Part shown: one piece after another, positions 1 through 7,103 of the stretch
Position numbering within the stretch: the first letter of the stretch is position 1
How the letters are laid out: each line of letters starts with the position of its first letter
Source of the DNA: Sanchytrium tribonematis
Lineage: Eukaryota; Sanchytriomycota; Sanchytriomycetes; Sanchytriales; Sanchytriaceae
Direction: 5' to 3'
Assembly: GCA_018985235.1 (NCBI GenBank)
Contig: JADGIG010000201.1
Span: 1 to 13,094, forward strand
DNA length: 13,094 bases
Position numbers and translations under genes: made by a program
The notes under the pieces: model-generated
Database searches by the model: none
What the model saw: the letters and a program-made list of their open reading frames with translations, nothing else
Told to the model about the DNA's origin: nothing

Positions 1-488
1 ATAGTGTCCCTCCAGGTTCCATCTTGAGAATACTTTTCCTCGATCGGGTTTCCTACCAAATTTAACTCTTCTAAACTTGGCAATTCCTTCAAAGGTGCCA
101 ACGCATCCCACGCCTTGATTCTGTTATTTGCACAGTAAAATACTCTCAATTTTTTGCACTGTTCAATCCCATTGCATTTCTCAATTTGATTGTAACTTAA
201 CCACAATTCCTCCAACGTTTCTGCAACACCATCCAATCCTTCAATTTTTTTAATATTATTTCTTCCCAGTGAAAGAATTTTTAAATGAGATAGTCCATTT
301 AAACTGGAAATTTTGTCAATCATGTTTGTTGAGAGACTCAGTTTTTCCACTTGCTGCAATTGCTGCAATGCACCATCCATTTTTTGTATAAATGGTTGAC
401 ACATTAAAAGCTTGACTACTTTTGCCTCAGATGCTGGCTGTCCATTTTTCTCTTCCCACTTTTTAATTGCATCCTTCAAACTTGACAT
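1..488 (-). CDS. DNAL1: Dynein axonemal light chain 1 (LC1), 3' end cut by window edge
   Basis: LC1 is the leucine-rich-repeat light chain that binds an outer-arm dynein heavy chain in the axoneme. The ATG is at 488-486 and the frame stays open to the left edge, giving 162 residues of a family usually about 190 long, so roughly the last 25-30 are missing. Near the start, the phrase [18 protein letters not shown] matches the conserved N-terminus of LC1. Next come LRR units such as [44 protein letters not shown] and [16 protein letters not shown], the last being the capping region. No intron is needed. Its presence implies that the organism builds motile flagella with outer dynein arms. It lies upstream of and in the same direction as nothing else visible; the next gene, COA3-like, is also on the minus strand 101 bp to the right. 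Identification by recall of the family is strong. Confidence 0.93.
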   Translation of the reverse strand, partial: MSSLKDAIKKWEEKNGQPASEAKVVKLLMCQPFIQKMDGALQQLQQVEKLSLSTNMIDKISSLNGLSHLKILSLGRNNIKKIEGLDGVAETLEELWLSYNQIEKCNGIEQCKKLRVFYCANNRIKAWDALAPLKELPSLEELNLVGNPIEEKYSQDGTWRDT

Positions 489-589
489 TTTTGGCCTTAA
501 ATTGAATTTTTAACACGAAAAGCAATATTATGATTTAAAAAATATGAATTGCTTCTTTTTAAAAAATGTTATTTAATAAGTGAATATAG

Positions 590-772
590 TTATTTCTTGT
601 CCAGTTTCTCGTTCAATATTTTTAATTCCGCCTCAATATCGTCAAAGTTATCTTGCTTGACCCTATACATACTGTAAAAATAAGTTCCGAAAACCAATGA
701 TGCTAGACCTAGTCCAATGTACTTATTTGGAAATCTTTGTGACGATAAAAACTTTGTAGCGGGATGAACCAT
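590..772 (-). CDS. COA3: COA3-like cytochrome c oxidase assembly factor (60 aa)
   Basis: A 60-residue single-pass membrane protein resembling COA3 (CCDC56), the inner-mitochondrial-membrane factor that stabilises newly made COX1 during complex IV assembly. There is one hydrophobic segment at about residues 18-36 (KYIGLGLASLVFGTYFYSMY), followed at once by VKQDNFDDIE at 38-47. This TM-then-QD(D/N)F(D)D(I/V)E arrangement is the hallmark of the family. A short charged, probably coiled-coil tail ends in LDKK. The start is the ATG at 772-770; further upstream the frame offers no ATG. This places the start codon 9 bp inside the divergent RIO1 reading frame, so promoter and 5' UTR must lie within RIO1. 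The fit rests on a short motif, so another small one-TM respiratory assembly factor is possible. Confidence 0.68.
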   Translation of the reverse strand: MVHPATKFLSSQRFPNKYIGLGLASLVFGTYFYSMYRVKQDNFDDIEAELKILNEKLDKK

Positions 773-2113
773 GGAGATTTCGAGGATTTTGATGATTTTG
801 ACAATGATCATTACGACGATAGATATGAAGACATTTCACACAAATTAGACAATAAAGTCAAAAGATTTGAGCAAAAATTGACTTCTCAGCTAACAAAAAA
901 TATGAGTGAACATGTGAAAACAATTGAACAGTGTTTAGACGGACGAACTGTTGCAATTTTGTACAAATGGATAAACAATGATATTCTCCAGGCTATCTAT
1001 GGCTGTATTAAAACGGGTAAAGAAGGAAATGTGTATTATGGAAAGATTGGACAAAATTGCGTTGACCAGATGAAAAGTGGAAACATTGTTGGATTGTCTT
1101 GCTCTAATGTGGAATCAGTTGAAGCAAAGTCTGGGAGCATAGCTGCACTGAAAATTTACAAGACATCATGTATGACCTTCAAATCAAGAACCAGGTATAT
1201 GGATGGAGAGAGAAGATTCCGAACGTTCTGTAAATCGAATTCTCGAAAGTTGGCTACAGCTTGGGGCGAAAAAGAAATCCGAAATTTAAACAGGTTATTT
1301 AATAGCGGTATAATATGTCCTAGACCCATTGGAGTCAAACTACATATTATTTTGATGGAATTTATTGGAAACGTAAATAACGAAGATGACGTGGAGGCTG
1401 CTCCAAGGATTGGAGACGTCAAAGGAGACACAGAATTTTGGAGTGAAATTTATATCGAGATTCTGTTAATTTTGTACCGGATATACCACGATGCGCAACT
1501 TATTCATGCTGACTTTTCTGAATATAATATACTTTTTCATAATGAAAAGCTTTGGGTTATTGACGTTGCTCAGGCAGTTGAAAGAAATCATCCTCACGCA
1601 CTTGAATTTCTTAAAGCGGACATATCTAATGTGGAGCGGTTTTGTAAATCTAAAAATGTAAAAGTCTTCTCACGATCTTTTGTTTTAGACTGGGTGTTAG
1701 GGAAAGTGGAGATAAACGATCTAGATAATGATCGTATGCGAACATGTGAAAAGGTCTTACATAAAACCGGGATGCAAATTTCAAGCGATATTTTGGAAAA
1801 ACTGTGTTCAAGTCCTACTATTGATCAAGAGAACGACATGCATTTCAATAGCCATGTTCCAAATTCGCTTTGGGAGTTTGATGGGATGGAAAAGGTTAAT
1901 GATACTTGCATGGAAGAATTGGTTGTAGAGATAGAATCCGAAAACATGTCAGATGCAGAAAGCACTAATAATTTAAATGAAGCTCGCGAATACTTAGAGA
2001 AAGAACCTCGTGGACACAGGCACGAAAATAGGGATGATAAGAAAGCTCGAAAGAAACTTGTAAAGGAAGAAAACAAGAAAAAAAGAATTATTAAAAAGCA
2101 GAAAAAAAAGTAA
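764..2113 (+). CDS. RIOK1: RIO1 atypical serine kinase/ATPase
   Basis: RIO1 acts in the final cytoplasmic maturation of the small ribosomal subunit (pre-40S, 18S 3' end processing and factor release). The 449 residues show an acidic N-terminus (5-24), the ATP loop TGKEGNVYYG at 84-93, the nucleotide lysine K130 in LKIYKTS, RTRYMDGERRFR at 142-153, the catalytic loop HADFSEYN at 248-255 (D250, N255), and the metal-binding D267 in VIDVAQAVERNHPHALEFL. The C-terminus is a long acidic stretch followed by a lysine-rich tail from about 425, typical of RIO1. About 35 residues separate the ATP loop from K130, more than in animals or yeast, so the beta2-beta3 turn carries an insertion. The usual VSQSVEHDHP here reads VAQAVERNHP. 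The first ATG overlaps the COA3-like start; an internal ATG at 902 would still keep the kinase domain. The end lies 9 bp from the convergent NAXE stop. Confidence 0.95.
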   Translation: MNHGDFEDFDDFDNDHYDDRYEDISHKLDNKVKRFEQKLTSQLTKNMSEHVKTIEQCLDGRTVAILYKWINNDILQAIYGCIKTGKEGNVYYGKIGQNCVDQMKSGNIVGLSCSNVESVEAKSGSIAALKIYKTSCMTFKSRTRYMDGERRFRTFCKSNSRKLATAWGEKEIRNLNRLFNSGIICPRPIGVKLHIILMEFIGNVNNEDDVEAAPRIGDVKGDTEFWSEIYIEILLILYRIYHDAQLIHADFSEYNILFHNEKLWVIDVAQAVERNHPHALEFLKADISNVERFCKSKNVKVFSRSFVLDWVLGKVEINDLDNDRMRTCEKVLHKTGMQISSDILEKLCSSPTIDQENDMHFNSHVPNSLWEFDGMEKVNDTCMEELVVEIESENMSDAESTNNLNEAREYLEKEPRGHRHENRDDKKARKKLVKEENKKKRIIKKQKKK

Positions 2114-2122
2114 ATTTAGGTA

Positions 2123-2770
2123 TCAATTTAGTTTTTTTACCAGCTCTGCTCCGTCATACTGGACATCTATTTGAAACTCTTTCATCATTGCAGATGACAG
2201 AAATCGTCCTCCAACATAGTGAATACCATCGAAATACTGGATGCATTTTTTAGGAGCGCTTAAACTGACAACCATTTTTGGCAGAAATTCAGTTTTGTAA
2301 ACATCACCTTTCTCCACATCCCACCCTGAAGGGATGTCAATTGATACCACATTTTTAGCTGAATTAGCCAAGTATTCGATCAAATCTGAGTACGGGGGCC
2401 TTGGAGTTCCTTTTGTACCAAACCCTAACAATCCGTCAATAATCAATTCACATCTATTTAAAGCGTTATAAATTTTCTCTGATTCCCGCCAAATCGCAAT
2501 CTCAAAGCCGGTTAGTGATTCTAGAAGCTGTGATTTTGGCTTAGCTATGGCCACTTCGACATCAAATCCAAAAGTCTTTAAGTATCGAGCACAAACAATG
2601 GCATCATTCCCATTATTTCCGCTACCGGCTAATACAACAGTCTTTTGCGGTTTGAATTCTTTGGATATTGCAATTGCACATGCCTGCCCTGCAATTTCAA
2701 TCAGCTGCTCAATTTTAAATGATTCCAATAGCCTGACGTCTAAGGCAGTTGCGCCAGCTTGAGACAACAT
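2123..2770 (-). CDS. NAXE: NAD(P)H-hydrate epimerase (YjeF N-terminal family)
   Basis: NAXE interconverts the R and S forms of hydrated NAD(P)H so that the partner dehydratase can repair it; it is usually mitochondrial or cytosolic. The 215-residue product starts MLSQAGATALD, the usual family opening. It contains IEQLIEIAGQACAIAI (20-35), the nucleotide loop GSGNNGNDAIVCARYL (49-64), IIDGLLGFGTKGTPRPPY (110-127) and SIDIPSGWDVEKGD (143-156). It ends near the expected family length and lacks an obvious mitochondrial presequence. The loop is usually NNGGDG; here it is NNGNDA, an unusual change of two glycines at the cofactor site. The ATG at 2770-2768 was chosen because the frame has only non-ATG codons further up. 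That ATG lies inside a 9-bp inverted repeat. Convergent with RIO1. Confidence 0.93.
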   Translation of the reverse strand: MLSQAGATALDVRLLESFKIEQLIEIAGQACAIAISKEFKPQKTVVLAGSGNNGNDAIVCARYLKTFGFDVEVAIAKPKSQLLESLTGFEIAIWRESEKIYNALNRCELIIDGLLGFGTKGTPRPPYSDLIEYLANSAKNVVSIDIPSGWDVEKGDVYKTEFLPKMVVSLSAPKKCIQYFDGIHYVGGRFLSSAMMKEFQIDVQYDGAELVKKLN

Positions 2771-2790
2771 ATGTTTCAAGCTATGTTGTC
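2763..2790. repeat. 9-bp inverted repeat spanning the NAXE start codon
   Basis: The arms GACAACATA (2763-2771) and TATGTTGTC (2782-2790) are perfect inverted copies separated by 10 nt. In the NAXE transcript the start codon sits inside the 3' arm, so a hairpin would bury the initiation site. As DNA it could instead be a palindromic protein-binding site. Only the symmetry is seen; function is inference. Confidence 0.45.
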
Positions 2791-2906
2791 AATTGATTCG
2801 TACAATGATAGACGCATTTGAGTTGCTGCGAAATTAATTAAAGAAGATTAATTTACTTAAGAGTGAAAGAACAAAATTGCGGATTAAATTTATATTGTGT
2901 TCGCAC

Positions 2907-3193
2907 ATGGATTGGGATTCTACAAACAGTAAATCTCACAAATATGCGTTGCTCTCCAACAAATTAACGGCCGATGCAAAAATTTTACATCAGTGCTTTT
3001 TGATATTGTCGTGGATGTCAGATCCCTTTACCCCAATTGTCGAAGTCGATGACATTTTTTTAGTTGTTTGCAAAAATCATCATATTAAAAGCTTTCGAAT
3101 GGTTAATTTGGATATCAGCAATAGCAGCTCAGTTGTAAATTATCTTTTTTAAAGATTTTGACTGGGAAATTCCCACTGAGAATTTTTCGCTAA
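2907..3193 (+). CDS. Small unknown protein, probably with a 20-nt intron (88 aa)
   Basis: I do not recognise this protein. From the ATG at 2907 the frame runs 81 codons to a TAA at 3150-3152, ending ...SSSVVNYLF. A GTAAAT...TTAAAG segment of 20 nt at 3135-3154 looks like the introns seen elsewhere in the window. Removing it joins SSSV to ILTGKFPLRIFR and a TAA at 3191-3193, giving 88 residues with a more strand-like, less abrupt ending. The body is hydrophobic in the middle (LHQCFLILSWM, DDIFLVVCKNHHIKSFRMVNL), has no clear signal peptide or TM helix, and looks like an alpha/beta or beta domain. It fills the only larger gap between NAXE and the Blh-like gene, divergent from the former and convergent with the latter (40 bp between stops). 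The gene is plausible; the intron less certain. Confidence 0.5.
3135..3154 (+). other. Candidate 20-nt intron in the small unknown gene
   Basis: The segment begins GTAAAT and ends TTTAAAG. Splicing it would replace a 5-residue ending with a 12-residue one. Its ends match the three better supported 19-nt introns in the window, but there is no family sequence here to confirm the junction. Confidence 0.4.
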
Positions 3194-3233
3194 GAAATAA
3201 GCTCGCAAGTTGACCTACATAGATTGGAAAAGT

Positions 3234-3968
3234 TTATTTTTTAATAATAGACAAAATGATATGAGGCGAAGCTAAGCAGCTTAAGTAATTTAGATATTGT
3301 ACAAAAGCTACGCGATCGAATTCTGTAAGTAAGAAGACGCTAGAGAATACTGCAATAAAGGTACATATAATAATTTTCGCCTTGTTTATCAAGTGGAATT
3401 CGCTGATAGTGCTATAATAACTATGGCTACATAAGTAATAGACAGAGAATGCATAAAATGAATTTAATTGGCTAAACATAGCCATTTCTAGAGCTGATTT
3501 GAATTTAACAGAAATTTTCGATTCCGCAGAATATATTGTATAGAATAAGACCATAACGCCCTTCAATAAAAAGTAATTTTTAATTTTTATGTCCACTAAT
3601 GCATTCAAGTAAAGCGTGTCTCTATCACTATGTAGAATCCCACAAATAATTGCTAAACCCTTGAATAAATATTTCCTTCCCTTATTTTCAAAAGCTGCAT
3701 CTTCTATTCCAAAATGATACGCAGACAAAGATAGAAAGACCACAAGTGCTAGTTTCGGAGCAATGTACCATAACACTCCATGAATGGCAATAACTGATAG
3801 ATACCAGCCATAATCTTTCTTTTTCAAATAAGCAAAATCAAATAATCCATGAAATAAAGCTAAAATGTGTAATGCTGCCAATGTACCATCAATAATTTGT
3901 GACGAAGCACTTCTAATTAAAATTATTCCTAAAAATTCTAGAATTAGTGAATTCAAGCTGTGGTCCAT
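3234..3968 (-). CDS. Brp/Blh-type beta-carotene 15,15'-dioxygenase homologue, membrane protein
   Basis: Family members are integral-membrane iron enzymes that cleave beta-carotene into two retinals, usually in bacteria and archaea that use rhodopsins. The 244-residue protein is almost entirely hydrophobic, with roughly seven membrane segments. Family landmarks in order: FHGLFDF (H40, where bacterial proteins have PHGxxD), LSAYHFGIED (H85, D90), YAFSVYYLCSHSYYS (H182) and SPHIIL near the C-terminus (H236). The spacing fits the family. In bacterial Blh a second histidine normally follows four residues after the one equivalent to H182; here that position is S186, so one presumed iron ligand may be missing or replaced. 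It is slightly shorter than the usual bacterial form. ATG at 3968-3966. It is divergent from AACS across 139 bp. Catalytic activity is not assured; a diverged family member with another lipid substrate is possible. Confidence 0.7.
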   Translation of the reverse strand: MDHSLNSLILEFLGIILIRSASSQIIDGTLAALHILALFHGLFDFAYLKKKDYGWYLSVIAIHGVLWYIAPKLALVVFLSLSAYHFGIEDAAFENKGRKYLFKGLAIICGILHSDRDTLYLNALVDIKIKNYFLLKGVMVLFYTIYSAESKISVKFKSALEMAMFSQLNSFYAFSVYYLCSHSYYSTISEFHLINKAKIIICTFIAVFSSVFLLTEFDRVAFVQYLNYLSCLASPHIILSIIKK

Positions 3969-4107
3969 GATGACCTAAAATCCGTATCCTCAGCATTATC
4001 ATAGTGGATTTGTGAATTTTAAAAAGCCTAAAGCCAGAACTTTCGGTCGGATTTTGTTTTTTTTTAAATCAAGGAGCCTGCTTAGCCAGGATTTGCCAAT
4101 TACCTTG
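3969..4107. promoter_or_regulatory. Divergent intergenic interval shared by the Blh-like gene and AACS
   Basis: These 139 bp separate the two opposed ATGs and must hold, or overlap, both promoters unless the promoters lie in coding sequence. Part of it (from about 4012) is open in the AACS frame but has no ATG, so it could be 5' UTR or hide an upstream exon. A T-run lies near 4056-4065. No clear TATA or CCAAT box was seen. Confidence 0.4.
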
Positions 4108-6019
4108 ATGAAACAACCTACGCACTATCAACAATTTATCAGTTTTGTCAATCAAAAACATGGCTTGTCAATCAAAGATAAAGACGATTTGTTTGCCTAC
4201 TCTGTATCCAATTTCAAATTTTGGACGGATGTCGTTTTGTATACAAAATTGAAAACAAGCGGAAATATTGATCCAGTATTTTTACCAGACACTAAACTAG
4301 ACTTAAACGGTAATCCGATTATGGATGAGTTTCCACATTGGTATCCCAATCTGAAAATAAGTTACGCTCAAAATATACTAGAACAAGACAATAAAGATAG
4401 GATTGCTTGTATTGGATACAGAGAGTCGGGACAATATCAATCGCTTACATTTAAAGAACTTTATGACCAGGTTTCCAAATGCCAACAAGCTTTATTGAAA
4501 TTTGGAATCAAAAAAGGTGATATTGTATGTGCCTTGGCCCCAAATGCTCCTATTGCTATTGTTTGGTTTCTAGCTGCCAATTCAATTGGTGCAATATTTT
4601 CTTCATGTAGTTGCGATTTTGGAATAACTGCAGTTGCTCAAAGATTTGCCCAGCTATCCCCAAAACTGTTTTTTAGTGTGAATTGTGTTCAGTACAACTC
4701 CAAATTTTATTCTCAAATTGAAAAACTCGCTGAATTAAAGTCTCAAATCAATTGTCCTTTCATTATTCATGAATTTATCGACGGAAAGCCTATGGGTGAT
4801 TTTCAGTCATATGAAACTTTTGTAGATTCTTTCAGCCCGAAAGAAATTACTTTCGAACAACTTCCATTTCACTCTCCATTATATATTTTGTTTAGCAGTG
4901 GTACAACTGGTACTCCAAAGTGTATTGTTCATGGTTATGGCGCTTTGCTTCAACACGTCAAAGAACATGTTATTCACCAAAATGCAACCAATGAAGATGT
5001 CATTTTACAATATACTACCACTGGATGGATGATGTGGCAATACATGGTTTCCTATCTTTACTCTAGTACCATTATTTGCTATGATGGCAGTCCCTTCCAT
5101 CCTGATCATGAACATTTATGGAAAATAATGAAAAAACATAATGTGACAATTTTTGGCACTTCTCCAAAATATTTGCAATCACTAAAAGACATGAAGTACA
5201 CTACAAAAGAACATCAACTCAGACTCATGACTTCTACTGGCAGTCCATTGTCTATTGAGCTTTATGGGTATATCCATTCTATTTCTGATGCTTACATAGG
5301 AAGCATGAGTGGCGGAACTGATATAGTTGCCTGTTTTATGGGTCCGTCTGTTGATTTTGATGGTGTAGATGGAGAAATTCAGTCTTGCTTGGGAATGCAT
5401 ATTCAATGTATTAAAAACGGAAAACAAACTTATGATCAACCTGGTGAATTGGTTTGTGATAGAGTATTTCCATCCATGCCATTGTATTTCATGTTTGATC
5501 CTGATCACGTTAAATATAAAAAGTCGTATTTTAATGAGATTCCGCATGTTTGGGTCCATGGTGATTATATGCAAATGAGTTCTAAGACGCATGGAATTGT
5601 GATGATGGGTAGAAGCGATGGAACTTTAAAACCAGGTGGTGTCAGATTTGGCAGTAGTGATATATATGGCATTCTAGAGAAATTTAATTACATAGAAGAT
5701 AGTGTGGCAGTAGGGCAACAATGGGAAGGTGATGAGAGAGTTTTATTGTTTATCAAAATGAGAACGCAAGAACAATTGACAGACGACAGAATTAAAGAAT
5801 TGAAAGTCAAGATTAGAACTGAATTGAGTGCCAGACATGTCCCTTCAATTTTTATGGCCTGTCCCGATATTCCGGTAATTATTATTTATAAAGTATACCA
5901 TGAATGGCAAGAAAGTAGAGTTAGCCGTGAAACATATCGTAAATGGAAGAGAGGTAAATGAAGAAACTGTGTCAAACAAAGAGTGCCTAGTGTGGTATCG
6001 AAATCTAAGTTGGAAATAA
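4108..6019 (+). CDS. AACS: Acetoacetyl-CoA synthetase, two exons (630 aa)
   Basis: This cytosolic ANL-superfamily enzyme activates acetoacetate with ATP and CoA to acetoacetyl-CoA, feeding sterol, isoprenoid and fatty acid synthesis. Exons are 4108-5874 and 5894-6019. Motifs: ISYAQNIL near the start, P-loop-like FSSGTTGTPK (262-271), TTGWMMWQYMVS, STGSPL, SGGTD (401-405), HGDY (484-487), GRSDGTLKPGGVRFGSSDIY from 501, and LSARHVPS. Exon 2 supplies YTMNGKKVELAVKHI with catalytic K595. Unspliced, the frame instead loses the lysine and stops at TGA 5959-5961. Length is a little below the animal enzyme (about 670). The N-terminus lacks the usual WxPS-type opening: the first ATG is at 4108, and the open stretch from 4012 has no ATG, so an upstream exon is possible. 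AATAAA sequences overlap the stop and lie at 6022-6027. Convergent with the SDR gene 66 bp away. Confidence 0.95.
5875..5893 (+). other. 19-nt intron in AACS
   Basis: The segment reads GTAATTATTATTTATAAAG. Removing it joins CPDIP to YTMNGKKVELAV, which is the conserved IPYTxNGKKVEVAV loop of AACS carrying the catalytic lysine. It lies between codons (phase 0) and, being 19 nt, shifts the frame if kept. It has no in-frame stop of its own. The only AG inside the AT-rich stretch is its last two bases. Confidence 0.9.
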
Positions 6020-6085
6020 ATAATAAACTTTTCATTTTACTGAAATATGTCAAACATCGAGTGACAAATTTATAGCTAATATCAT

Positions 6086-7006
6086 TTATTTGAACAAAAA
6101 TTGGACGTTTGTCCTTAATTCTGAAAGCTCAAATAATTTTTTGGCCACAGTTGTGTCTATTGCTGCAGCAGGCGGGGCAGTCTCCACTGGGCTTCCTCCT
6201 AATCCGAGCAAGCCATTTGGACCATAATACAAGCCGCCCTTAATATCTTTGGCTGTTGCGGCGAAAAGCGATGGCCAAGCCCCTTTGTCCGCATTTTGTG
6301 CAAAAACCATCCCCAGGCCTTTAAACAACCATGAAGATACATAGTCACTCGAATTTTGAATGTTTGTATTCGACCAGCCTGGGTGAACTGCGACAGCTTG
6401 TACTTTGGAGCCAGCAGCTTTTAATCGCCTGTCAAGTTCAAATGTAAAAAGTAGATTTGCCAATTTTGAGGACCCATAAACCGTCATCGCAAAATATGTA
6501 GTCTTTTTGTAGTCCATATCGTCAAGCGGAATACTTCCGGTAGAAGCGTTCAAGCTACTGACAGTAATAATCCTAGGATCAGATGATTTTTGCAACAGTG
6601 GCATCAATTGCGCCGTCAATGCAAACGGACCAAAATGATTAGTTCCCATGTGTGATTCGAAACCATCTTTTGTGACTAGTCTTGTCATGGCGCCCATGAC
6701 CCCAGCATTATTAATTAAAATATCTAGTTTTTTGTATTCTTTACCGATTTTGTGACTAAAATCCTTGATGCTATGAAGATCAGCCAAATCCAGGTGCTCG
6801 TAGATATAGCGGCCATCTGGAACCAATTTTTTCATCTCTTGAATTGCCAAATCGGCTTTTTGTTTGTTTCTACAAGCACAAATAACTGTAGCATGTTTTT
6901 TACCCAACTCAAAAGCTGTGAAATACCCTATTCCGCTGTTGGCTCCTGTAACAATGCATATTTTTCCATTTAAATCTGGAATATCTTCTACTTTCCAATT
7001 TGACAT
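6086..7006 (-). CDS. Short-chain dehydrogenase/reductase, retinol-dehydrogenase/WWOX-like
   Basis: An NAD(P)-dependent oxidoreductase of the classical SDR group that includes retinol dehydrogenases 11-14 and WWOX-type proteins. The 306 residues begin MSNWKVEDIPDLNGK, the usual opening of this subgroup. They contain the cofactor loop TGANSGIG (20-27), an Arg after strand 2 (CR, residue 46) suggesting NADP(H), DL at 73-74, NNAG (99-102), catalytic S150/S151 in VSS, Y177 and K181 in YGSSK, and HPG (208-210). There is no membrane anchor at the N-terminus, so it should be soluble or peripheral. ATG at 7006-7004 was chosen; the open frame above it has no ATG. The substrate cannot be read from sequence; lipid aldehydes, retinoids, sterols or xenobiotic carbonyls are all possible. 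It is the second minus-strand gene near the Blh homologue, with AACS between them. Confidence 0.88.
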   Translation of the reverse strand: MSNWKVEDIPDLNGKICIVTGANSGIGYFTAFELGKKHATVICACRNKQKADLAIQEMKKLVPDGRYIYEHLDLADLHSIKDFSHKIGKEYKKLDILINNAGVMGAMTRLVTKDGFESHMGTNHFGPFALTAQLMPLLQKSSDPRIITVSSLNASTGSIPLDDMDYKKTTYFAMTVYGSSKLANLLFTFELDRRLKAAGSKVQAVAVHPGWSNTNIQNSSDYVSSWLFKGLGMVFAQNADKGAWPSLFAATAKDIKGGLYYGPNGLLGLGGSPVETAPPAAAIDTTVAKKLFELSELRTNVQFLFK

Positions 7007-7103
7007 TTTATATGTATATTCTTGTTTCAAATTTAATTTTAGCTTCAAAATAATAATATATCAATTTATTGTATTCTTAATAATGCATTCCAAAGCCTCT
7101 TTT

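Noticed and set aside
3234-3968. Bacterial contamination or a prokaryotic island, suggested by the Blh-type gene.
   Set aside because: Its neighbours on both sides are spliced or clearly eukaryotic genes, the base composition is the same, and no operon or Shine-Dalgarno pattern is seen.
4012-4107. AACS start at a GTG at 4012, adding 32 residues.
   Set aside because: A GTG start is not expected in a eukaryote and the added sequence does not match the AACS N-terminus; an upstream exon remains possible.
5182-5592. A 136-codon open frame on the minus strand inside AACS.
   Set aside because: It lies wholly opposite a conserved coding region and has no recognisable domain; similar shadow frames at 1156-1431, 8629-8940 and 10967-11284 were dropped for the same reason.
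5875-5911. A 37-nt intron in AACS using the next frame-compatible AG.
   Set aside because: It would remove YTMNGK, including the catalytic lysine that the family always keeps; the 19-nt form preserves it exactly.
5868-6019. AACS, the kinase and COPB2 as frameshifted pseudogenes.
   Set aside because: The breaks are all 19-nt GT...AG segments at sites where both sides match the family, and the remaining sequences are intact.
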